In this document: positions 1 to 4,948 of the stretch, one piece after another
Layout of the letters: the number at the start of each line of letters is the position of its first letter
Numbering within the stretch: position 1 is the stretch's first letter
Assembly: GCA_905193725.1 (NCBI GenBank)
Contig: CAJJPW010000138.1
Span: 1-5,881, forward strand
Origin: an uncultured Eubacteriales bacterium
GTDB lineage: Bacteria; Bacillota; Clostridia; Christensenellales; Christensenellaceae
Reading direction: 5' to 3'
Length of the DNA stretch: 5,881 nt
The notes under the pieces: model-generated
The model's input: only the letters and a program-made list of their open reading frames with translations
Told to the model about the DNA's origin: nothing
Database searches by the model: none
Program-made: the position numbers and the translations under genes

Positions 1-529
1 TGATGAGCACGCCACATTCCTGTGGAATTTTTTGCAGCTTTGCCTCGAGATCTTCCATATCCGAATGGCGGTATTTCAGCGCTTTTTTGTGAAAGCTCAA
101 CCTGGTGGCATCCACAATACTTGCGTGATTTTCCGCGTCGTTGAGAATATAATCATGATGCCCTACTATCGCGGTAATGATGCCTAGATTCGTCTGAAAT
201 CCTGTGCTGTACGTGATACAAGCTTCTTTTCCAAAAAACTCCGCCAGTTCTTTTTCCAGCTGTTCATGGAGCACTAGCGTTCCGTTTAAAAAGCGAGATC
301 CCGAACAACCTGTGCCATACTCTTCTACTGCTGCGATCGCCGCTTTTTTGAGCCGTGGATCATTTACCAGACCCATGTAGTTATTCGAGCCCAGCATGAT
401 GATCTTTTTGCCATGCATCATCACCTCTGTATCCTGCCCGGTCTCCCATGCATGGAAATATGGGTAGATCCCAGCAGCCATTGCCTCTTTTGCCGCCGTG
501 TACTTTCTGCACTTTTCAAATAAATCCAT
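1..529 (-). CDS. Alpha-oxoamine synthase (AONS/KBL/serine palmitoyltransferase-like), 5' part only
   Basis: The first 176 codons of a PLP-dependent enzyme are present and the gene runs off the left edge. Translation starts MDLFEKCRKY, with AAAGGAG just upstream of the ATG at 529. Family landmarks are seen: GSNNYMGL (residues 47-54), GTGCSGSRFLNG (72-83) with HE at 88-89, STGFQTN (108-114) and DAENHASIVDA (131-141), whose His135 should stack on the PLP ring. The PLP lysine lies beyond the window. Family members condense an amino acid with an acyl-CoA or acyl-ACP thioester, releasing CO2: KBL uses glycine, BioF alanine and SPT serine. The N-terminal 'GIYPYF' and 'TEVMMHGKKIIMLGSNNY' segments look, from memory, closest to bacterial serine palmitoyltransferases of the Bacteroides type. 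The exact substrate is therefore uncertain. No biotin or threonine-degradation gene is visible beside it. It has its own promoter and operator. Confidence 0.88.
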   Translation of the reverse strand, partial: MDLFEKCRKYTAAKEAMAAGIYPYFHAWETGQDTEVMMHGKKIIMLGSNNYMGLVNDPRLKKAAIAAVEEYGTGCSGSRFLNGTLVLHEQLEKELAEFFGKEACITYSTGFQTNLGIITAIVGHHDYILNDAENHASIVDATRLSFHKKALKYRHSDMEDLEAKLQKIPQECGVLI

Positions 530-552
530 AAATCTCTCCTTTCTTCCAAATT

Positions 553-576
553 TTAAGTGATCCATTTATCACTTAA
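553..576. promoter_or_regulatory. Palindromic operator over the start of the oxoamine synthase transcript
   Basis: Two perfect 9-bp arms, TTAAGTGAT (553-561) and ATCACTTAA (568-576), flank a 6-bp centre. A second, overlapping inverted repeat pairs ATCCATT (560-566) with AATGGAT (575-581). The element begins a base or two after the predicted +1, the usual place for a repressor site. Size and symmetry suit a dimeric helix-turn-helix repressor such as TetR or MarR. No regulator gene is seen in the window, so the protein is unknown. A transcript hairpin is an alternative reading. Confidence 0.6.
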
Positions 577-584
577 TGGATTTA

Positions 585-613
585 ATTATATCGGATCCCC
601 CTCCAAAAAGCAA
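585..613 (-). promoter_or_regulatory. Sigma-A-type promoter of the oxoamine synthase gene
   Basis: Read on the minus strand, TTGCTT (613-608) and a perfect TATAAT (590-585) are separated by exactly 17 bp. Transcription would start near 578, leaving a leader of about 50 nt before the ATG at 529. Confidence 0.75.
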
Positions 614-734
614 TATTCGTTAAAATAGTACTCTGTCCATTTTATATATAGGATTGATTCTATACTCTTTTTTTACTCTGCAGCTCTCTGCATATGTTCC
701 ATTTGCAAAAAGTGTCGAATTTTAGAAGTTATTC
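614..734. other. AT-rich intergenic spacer between divergent promoters
   Basis: No ORF with a ribosome binding site is seen here on either strand. The only local structure noted is a short inverted repeat, TGCAG-CTCT-CTGCA (679-692). The stretch separates the minus-strand promoter at 585-613 from the plus-strand promoter at 735-764. Confidence 0.5.
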
Positions 735-764
735 TTTACAGTAACGCAGATAATGTAGTATACT
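735..764 (+). promoter_or_regulatory. Sigma-A-type promoter of the leader-peptide transcript
   Basis: TTTACA (735-740) and TATACT (759-764) each match the consensus at five of six positions and are 18 bp apart. The expected start near 771 puts the leader ORF's ribosome binding site about 23 nt into the RNA. It is the only convincing promoter for the plus-strand genes up to 1465. Confidence 0.7.
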
Positions 765-809
765 TAAACTAAATTAGATGTAAAATTTTTGTCAAGGAGG
801 GCTAAACTC

Positions 810-875
810 ATGTGCTACTCAACAACTTCCCTTGATCATTTCCACGGCAAGACGCCAATCGTTTTATTCCTATAG
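810..875 (+). CDS. 21-residue leader peptide ORF
   Basis: The ORF reads MCYSTTSLDHF (1-11) then HGKTPIVLFL (12-21) and ends in TAG. A very strong AAGGAGGG (794-801) precedes the ATG by 8 nt, better than most full-length genes here. It lies 40 nt after the predicted transcription start and is followed at once by alternative hairpins. Codons 7-10 contain one strand of a long-range helix, and the last codons plus the stop contain one strand of the CTATAG switch, so ribosome position on this ORF would change RNA folding. That arrangement is characteristic of leader peptides that sense translation. The 'YSTTS-D-F-GK' pattern recalls, from memory and unverified, leaders in front of ribosome-protection tetracycline resistance genes. 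No such gene follows in this window. Confidence 0.6.
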   Translation: MCYSTTSLDHFHGKTPIVLFL

Positions 876-978
876 CAGAAATTTATTACTATATTTTAAT
901 TGTCTCGTGGCAATCTATAGGGGTGCTATAGACTTCTTTTGATTCTCTTTTTTCATTTGTACAGCAAAAGATCAAGGG
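829..978 (+). promoter_or_regulatory. Candidate leader RNA switch (attenuator-like folded domain)
   Basis: The outer helix pairs CCCTTGATC (829-837) with GATCAAGGG (970-978), nine perfect pairs. After one A-A mismatch, TTT (839-841) can pair with AAA (966-968). Inside are three copies of CTATAG that can pair in competing ways. CTATAGCA (870-877) matches TGCTATAG (924-931). CCTATAG (869-875) also matches CTATAGG (915-921). TCTATAG (914-920) matches CTATAGA (926-932). CCACG (842-846) and CGTGG (906-910) add another possible stem. The 3' arm of the outer helix holds AAGGG, the possible ribosome binding site of the ORF at 985. These pairings are directly visible. That they form a switch is inference. 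Confidence 0.5.
914..953 (+). terminator. Terminator-like hairpin inside the leader (possible attenuator)
   Basis: TCTATAG (914-920), loop GGGTG and CTATAGA (926-932) form a 7-bp stem. A pyrimidine-rich tail follows, with T4 at 937-940 and T6 at 948-953. The stem is AT-rich and short and the T tract is interrupted, so it would be a weak or conditional terminator. The upstream CTATAGCA (870-877), which overlaps the leader stop codon, competes for its 3' arm. Confidence 0.4.
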
Positions 979-984
979 TTATTG

Positions 985-1116
985 ATGCAACTTTTTATCG
1001 CGTTTTTGTATGTCATTCAAAAGCGCTTTCCATTTCCATGCGTTGTGCACCATGAGCTTATTTTAAGTGTTTTGGTGGATCAAACGCCTACAAAAAAACG
1101 ACAAGCTCACCGCTGA
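985..1116 (+). CDS. Possible 43-residue ORF with an occludable ribosome binding site
   Basis: The ATG at 985 follows AAGGG (974-978) by 6 nt. The ORF starts MQLFIAFLYVIQKRF and is hydrophobic for about 10 residues, then basic near its end (TPTKKRQAHR). It ends in TGA at 1116. I do not recognise it. Its ribosome binding site sits in the 3' arm of the long helix closing the leader, so it would be translated only when that helix opens. It could be the regulated gene, a second upstream ORF, or the truncated start of a gene lost by deletion. No coding signal beyond the ribosome binding site supports it. Confidence 0.28.
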   Translation: MQLFIAFLYVIQKRFPFPCVVHHELILSVLVDQTPTKKRQAHR

Positions 1117-1166
1117 TGTTCAAAACCTCTTTACCTCTCTTCTCTCAACTGCAAAGAACCATTGCT

Positions 1167-1197
1167 TTTCCTTTAGAAGGACACCTGGGAAAGGAGG
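1167..1197 (+). promoter_or_regulatory. Possible hairpin covering the ribosome binding site of the 86-residue gene
   Basis: TCCTTT (1169-1174) is complementary to AAAGGA (1190-1195), and TT (1167-1168) can add two G-U pairs with GG (1196-1197). The loop is 15 nt. The 3' arm is the ribosome binding site itself. Purine-rich ribosome binding sites often find such partners by chance, so this is weak. Confidence 0.28.
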
Positions 1198-1204
1198 ATC
1201 CGCA

Positions 1205-1465
1205 ATGAACGACTCTCATTGGCAACAGTATCAAGAGCTTTTGCTGCTCATCGAGCGCAAACACCAATACATCAGCCATTTGATGCGAGAAATGGTTTTG
1301 CACGATGACCTGCTCCATCTATCGGCCGATCTTCTCCGCGAGAATGTGCAATTAGACAAACTCATATGCAAAAGACTCAAAATGCAGCGAGAGCATGAAC
1401 TCGAATTAATCCAGCCCAAATACTTTTATCACTCACTAGAAAATCCCAAGGATCCCAAAGTATAA
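1205..1465 (+). CDS. Unrecognised 86-residue helical protein
   Basis: The start at 1205 is chosen because AAGGAGG (1191-1197) lies 7 nt upstream. A GTG at 1067 in the same frame has no ribosome binding site, and the residues it would add look non-coding. The protein begins MNDSHWQQYQELLLLIERKH and ends in TAA. Residues about 5-70 are rich in Leu, Glu, Lys, Arg and His, with no Pro or Gly, so they are probably one or two long amphipathic helices. The tail (about 73-86) is polar and has two prolines. There is no signal peptide, membrane segment, cysteine cluster or known catalytic motif. It could be a small coiled-coil adaptor or chaperone, but no family is recognised. It is probably the last gene of the transcript from 735-764, which would give it an untranslated or uORF-containing leader of about 430 nt. 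Confidence 0.65.
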   Translation: MNDSHWQQYQELLLLIERKHQYISHLMREMVLHDDLLHLSADLLRENVQLDKLICKRLKMQREHELELIQPKYFYHSLENPKDPKV

Positions 1466-1491
1466 TGAGACTGTTTTATCATGGACGCCTT

Positions 1492-1543
1492 GAAAAACAA
1501 AAGAATCCCGGCGGCTCTTTGACAAAAAGAGCTCCGGGGTTCT
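1492..1543 (-). terminator. Intrinsic terminator of the polyamine operon
   Basis: A long stem pairs 1502-1520 with 1526-1543. Its core blocks are GCTCTTT/AAAGAGC and CCGG/CCGG, with one mismatch and a small bulge, and the loop is 5 nt. On the minus strand the stem is followed by TTTTGTTTTTC (1502-1492), a proper U tract. On the plus strand it is followed by CATGAAAC, so it is not a canonical terminator for the opposing gene. It lies about 100 nt after the nspC stop codon. Confidence 0.82.
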
Positions 1544-1638
1544 CATGAAACTACCGTAATGATTTCCCATGTGATTTCATGTCTACAGACTGTAGAGGAG
1601 CAAGACTGCCAGCTGCGGCTAGCCTATCAAGCTGCTCC
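1544..1638 (-). repeat. Three abutting inverted repeats in the 3' region of nspC
   Basis: From the nspC side: GGAGCA (1597-1602) pairs with TGCTCC (1633-1638). TCTACAG-A-CTGTAGA (1582-1596) is a perfect 15-base palindrome. CATGAAA (1544-1550) pairs with TTTCATG (1575-1581). The elements touch one another and also the terminator stem at 1543, so 1502-1638 is covered by four helices with no linker bases between them. The block starts two bases after the nspC stop. It may be a stabilising 3' RNA structure or a dispersed palindromic repeat unit. No protein is encoded here. Confidence 0.55.
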
Positions 1639-1640
1639 CG

Positions 1641-2774
1641 TTACGACAACCGGCATTTAAAATCCTCATATCCAAATGCACGAATCAGATATTGTCTTTT
1701 TTCCCTATCCCGCCAAACGATGGATGGCAGAGGCATACCATTGAAGGTGTTGGTCTTCACCATGGTATATAGGGCCATATCCTCAAAGACAATCAGGTCT
1801 TTGGGCTGGAGCGGCCTATCAAAGGAGTAATCTCCTATCACGTCTCCCGCTAAGCAAGTCGGCCCTGCCAAACGATAGGTATATGCCTTCTCTCCCGGCT
1901 CCCCTGCCCCTCTTATCGGTGGACGGTATGGCATTTCCAACACATCTGGCATATGGCAGGCGGCAGAAGCGTCTAAAATCGCAATGGAGATCCCATTTTC
2001 CACCACGTCCAGCACACGGGCCACTAGGTATCCCGCGTTTAGCACCACTGCTTCTCCCGGCTCCAGATATACGTTTACTCCCCATCGCTCTTGGAGATTA
2101 TTCACGATGCGGATCAGCCGTTTGCGGTCATAATCGCTCCGGGTAATATGATGGCCGCCCCCCAGATTGAGCCATTTCAGGCCAGGAATATATGGCCCAA
2201 ATTTTCTCTCAAAGGCAGCAACTGTGGTCTCCAAAGCATCGGAATTTTGCTCGCACAGGGTGTGAAAGTGCAGCCCGTCTAACAGGGGGATAACCTCTGG
2301 GTCAAAGTGCCGGAGGGGAACCCCCAACCGAGAACCTGGGGCACAGGGATCATAAATAGCATGTCCTTCTTGGGTAGAACACTCGGGATTGACTCGCAAG
2401 CCCACCTGTTTGCCGGCCTGATGGGCACGCTTAGCATACATCTTAAGCTGTCCACAGGAGTTAAACACAAAATGATCGGCATATTGTAGCATTTCCACAA
2501 ATTCCTCTTCCTGGTAGGCAGGGGAAAAAACGTGGGTTTCACCGCCAAATTCTTCATGCCCCAGCCGCGCTTCGTAGAGACCACTGGCCGGCGTACCAGC
2601 TAGATATTCCCGCAAGATAGGATAGACGGCAAACATGGAAAAAGCTTTCTGGGCCAGTAGGATTTTGCATCCCGTTTTCTGCTGTATCTCCCAAAGGATT
2701 TCTAAGTTTTCTCGCAGCTTTTCCTCATCCACCAGAAAATATGGAGTTTTCATGGGCATTTCCATCTGCTTCAT
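1641..2774 (-). CDS. nspC: Carboxynorspermidine/carboxyspermidine decarboxylase NspC
   Basis: This PLP enzyme of the alanine racemase/ornithine decarboxylase fold (group IV) removes CO2 from carboxyspermidine or carboxynorspermidine in the last step of the aspartate-semialdehyde route to spermidine or norspermidine. It is cytoplasmic. The translation from 2774 has 377 residues, normal for NspC. Visible motifs are AQKAF with the PLP lysine (Lys43), HFHTLCEQ (169-176), the phosphate-binding GGGHH (205-209), EPGE (238-241) and GPTCLAGDVIG (304-314), whose Cys307 should be the catalytic cysteine from the partner subunit. The tail has KTNTFNG (340-346). The start at 2774 overlaps the dehydrogenase stop as TAATG, and GGTGGA lies upstream. 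Met8 (2753, MKTPYFLVDE) is a good alternative by family N-termini. An in-frame ATG at 2822 would extend into the previous gene and is not used. Confidence 0.95.
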   Translation of the reverse strand: MKQMEMPMKTPYFLVDEEKLRENLEILWEIQQKTGCKILLAQKAFSMFAVYPILREYLAGTPASGLYEARLGHEEFGGETHVFSPAYQEEEFVEMLQYADHFVFNSCGQLKMYAKRAHQAGKQVGLRVNPECSTQEGHAIYDPCAPGSRLGVPLRHFDPEVIPLLDGLHFHTLCEQNSDALETTVAAFERKFGPYIPGLKWLNLGGGHHITRSDYDRKRLIRIVNNLQERWGVNVYLEPGEAVVLNAGYLVARVLDVVENGISIAILDASAACHMPDVLEMPYRPPIRGAGEPGEKAYTYRLAGPTCLAGDVIGDYSFDRPLQPKDLIVFEDMALYTMVKTNTFNGMPLPSIVWRDREKRQYLIRAFGYEDFKCRLS

Positions 2775-4033
2775 TAGTCCACCAAAACAGGGTTGCGGTT
2801 TTCTTTCCAAGGCAGGCCCCATTGATTGAGTGCATCCATAAAGGGATCAGGATCAAACTCTTCGATATTGTGTACACCTGGTTTGTTCCACACCCCATTC
2901 ATCACCAGCATCGCGCCAATCATAGCGGGAACGCCAGTGGTATACGCTACTGCTTGAGAGCCCACCTCTTTATAGCACTCCTGATGATCACAGATGTTGT
3001 AGAGATAATATGACTTCTCTTTTCCATCTTTCTTTCCTTGGAAGATACAGCCAATGTTCGTTTTCCCTACAGTGCGCGGCCCCAAAGTAGAGGGATCGGG
3101 CAACACTGCTTTGAGAAACTGAAGGGGAATGATCTCTTTTCCCTCATATAAAATTGGCTCAATAGAAGTCATGCCAACATTCTCCAGACATTTTAAATGG
3201 GTGAGGTAGCTCTGACCAAATGTCATGAAAAAGCGGATGCGCTTTATCCCTGGAATGTTCAGCGCCAGCGATTCGATCTCTTCATGGTGCAGCAGATACA
3301 TATCCTTTTCCCCTACGCCATCAAAATTGTATACCCGTTTTATCTCCATGGGTTTTGTTTCCACCCAGTGTCCATCCTCCCAATAGGAGCCGTTGGCAGA
3401 GACCTCTCGAATATTGATTTCCGGGTTAAAGTTGGTGGCAAAGGCGTATCCGTGGTCGCCGCCGTTGCAGTCGAGAATGTCGATCGTGTCAATAGAGTCG
3501 AACTCATGTTTGGCGGCGTAGGCGCAGTAGGCCTGCGTCACACCCGGGTCAAAGCCACAGCCCAGCAGCGCAGTCAGGCCGGCATCCTCAAACTTTTTCT
3601 TGTAGGCCCACTGCCAGCTGTAATCGAAGTAGGCGGAAAAGCCTTCCTCCTTGCAGCGCTTCTCGTAGATGGCACGCCATTCGGGGTCGTCGGTGTTCTC
3701 CGGCTCATAGTTGGCGGTGTCCATGTAGTTGACGCCGCAGGCAAGGCACGCATCCATGATGGTCAGGTCCTGATAAGGCAGGGCGATGTTCATCACCAGG
3801 TCCGGCTGGTAGGCCTTGATGAGGGCGATGACCTCTTCGGTCTTGTCGGCGTCCACCTGGGCGGTGGTGATCTTGGTGGTGGTCTTGGGGGCCAGCTCGG
3901 CGGCCAGCTTGTCACACTTTGCCTTGGTGCGGCTGGCGATGCAGATCTCGGTGAACACCTCGGGGACCTGGCAGCACTTGTGGATGGCAACGGAGGCCAC
4001 GCCGCCGCAGCCGATGATCAGAACTTTGCTCAT
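2774..4033 (-). CDS. Carboxynorspermidine/carboxyspermidine dehydrogenase (CANSDH/CASDH, saccharopine-dehydrogenase-like)
   Basis: The enzyme is a 419-residue cytoplasmic oxidoreductase. By family it reductively condenses L-aspartate-4-semialdehyde with putrescine (or diaminopropane), using NADPH, to give carboxyspermidine (or carboxynorspermidine) for NspC. It opens with a Rossmann nucleotide loop, IIGCGGVAS (6-14), followed by CIASRTKAKCDKL (31-43). NIALPYQDL (82-90) and GVNYMDTANYEP (100-111) are typical of this family, and GCGFDPGVTQAY (158-169) follows. The C-terminal catalytic half contains CNGGDHGYAFATNFNPEINIREV (starting at 189). Length and ends are complete. The start at 4033 has AAAGGAG 7-8 nt upstream. 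It lies 39 nt after speB and overlaps nspC by one base. The position directly before nspC separates it from a lysine-pathway saccharopine dehydrogenase. Its DNA changes sharply in GC content near residue 195. Confidence 0.93.
   Translation of the reverse strand: MSKVLIIGCGGVASVAIHKCCQVPEVFTEICIASRTKAKCDKLAAELAPKTTTKITTAQVDADKTEEVIALIKAYQPDLVMNIALPYQDLTIMDACLACGVNYMDTANYEPENTDDPEWRAIYEKRCKEEGFSAYFDYSWQWAYKKKFEDAGLTALLGCGFDPGVTQAYCAYAAKHEFDSIDTIDILDCNGGDHGYAFATNFNPEINIREVSANGSYWEDGHWVETKPMEIKRVYNFDGVGEKDMYLLHHEEIESLALNIPGIKRIRFFMTFGQSYLTHLKCLENVGMTSIEPILYEGKEIIPLQFLKAVLPDPSTLGPRTVGKTNIGCIFQGKKDGKEKSYYLYNICDHQECYKEVGSQAVAYTTGVPAMIGAMLVMNGVWNKPGVHNIEEFDPDPFMDALNQWGLPWKENRNPVLVD
3420..3480. other. 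Abrupt GC and codon-usage boundary inside the dehydrogenase gene
   Basis: By hand count, 3001-3060 has 22 G+C of 60 and 3301-3360 has 23 of 60. In contrast 3421-3480 has 35 and 3781-3840 has 37. To the right (N-terminal half, speB, speE) codons end mainly in G or C, for example runs of ACC, GCC and AAG. To the left (C-terminal half, nspC) A- and T-ending codons are common. The reading frame and protein continue through without a break. Confidence 0.6.
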
Positions 4034-4072
4034 AGCAGTTACTCCTTTATCTGTAAAACGGTGGGTTCGTCG

Positions 4073-4948
4073 TTATACCTGAAAGCCGGGCCAGCCCTTG
4101 TCCAGGGCGATGAGGGTCTCCCGGAGCACCTTGCAGGCGGTGGCGGTGGACACGCCGGTGGTGTCCAGCGTGGGGGCCAGCTCGTTGAGGTCCGCACCCA
4201 CGATGTTGGCCTTGGTCACGGTGCGGATGGCTTCCAGCAGCTGCAAAAAGCTCACGCCGCCGGCCTCCGGGGTGCCGGTGCCGGGGAAGCAGGAGGGGTC
4301 CAGGCAGTCCAGATCAATGGTCAGGTACACCGGCACCTTGCTGTCGCACAGCTGGGCCGTCAGCTCTGCCAGGCCGGTAAAATCGAACTTGTGCAGCTCG
4401 GTGTGCTGGGCTGCAAACTCGAACTCTGCCCGGTCGCCGCTGCGGATGCAGAACTGATGGATGCGGCCGTCCCCTACCAGCTCGTGGCAGCGGCGCAGCA
4501 CACAGGCGTGGCTGAGCTTTGCGCCCAGATAGTCGTCCCGCAGGTCGGCGTGGGCATCAAAGTGAACGATGTGGAGGTCGGGGTACTTTTCCACCATGGC
4601 CCGCACGGCACCCAGCGTGACCAGATGCTCGCCGCCCAGCAGGAGCGGGAACTTGCCGTCGTGCAGGATCTCTGCCGCGCGGCTCTGGATGTCGGCCAGT
4701 GCGCTCTCGCTGGAGCCGAAGCAGAGCTCCAGATCGCCGCTGTCGAAGATGTCAAAATCGGTCAGGTCGGCGTTCTGGTAGGGGCTGTAGGTCTCCAGAC
4801 CGTAGCTTTCGTGCCGGATGGCAGCCGGGCCGAACCGGGCCCCCGGGCGGTAGCTGGTGGTGGAATCGTAGGGGGCACCGTACAGCACGATGCTGGCGGC
4901 GCGGTAGCTGCTGTCGCAGCCGATGAAGTTTTCAATGTTGGGTCGCAT
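4073..4948 (-). CDS. speB: Agmatinase (ureohydrolase family)
   Basis: The enzyme hydrolyses agmatine to putrescine and urea in the cytosol with a two-manganese centre. All metal-binding motifs are present: GGEH (105-108, His108), DAHAD (131-135, Asp131, His133, Asp135) and TIDLDCLDP (210-218, Asp212 and Asp214). GADLNELAP (251-259) supplies the conserved Glu256. The length of 291 residues is usual for bacterial agmatinase. The early segment GAPYDSTTSYRPGARFGPAAIR (from 24) is typical of agmatinases rather than arginases, and arginase is less likely in a polyamine operon. The ATG at 4948 shares its A with the TGA of speE (TGATG), so translation is probably coupled. Its product, putrescine, is the substrate of both SpeE and the downstream dehydrogenase. 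The gene is GC-rich and has long antisense open frames for that reason. Confidence 0.95.
   Translation of the reverse strand: MRPNIENFIGCDSSYRAASIVLYGAPYDSTTSYRPGARFGPAAIRHESYGLETYSPYQNADLTDFDIFDSGDLELCFGSSESALADIQSRAAEILHDGKFPLLLGGEHLVTLGAVRAMVEKYPDLHIVHFDAHADLRDDYLGAKLSHACVLRRCHELVGDGRIHQFCIRSGDRAEFEFAAQHTELHKFDFTGLAELTAQLCDSKVPVYLTIDLDCLDPSCFPGTGTPEAGGVSFLQLLEAIRTVTKANIVGADLNELAPTLDTTGVSTATACKVLRETLIALDKGWPGFQV

Noticed and set aside
679..692. Short inverted repeat TGCAG-CTCT-CTGCA between the divergent promoters.
   Set aside because: Five-base arms of this kind arise easily by chance, and the repeat is not positioned on either promoter core.
1000..1026. Imperfect complementarity between CGTTTTTG and CAAAAGCG after the leader.
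   Set aside because: The pairing needs a bulge and a mismatch in an AT-rich stretch and has no terminator tail.
1067..1204. GTG start at 1067 for the small plus-strand protein.
   Set aside because: It has no ribosome binding site, whereas the ATG at 1205 has AAGGAGG at ideal spacing.
2775..2822. N-terminal extension of NspC to the ATG at 2822.
   Set aside because: It would overlap the dehydrogenase by 49 bases and add residues unlike NspC N-termini. The coupled TAATG start at 2774 is better.
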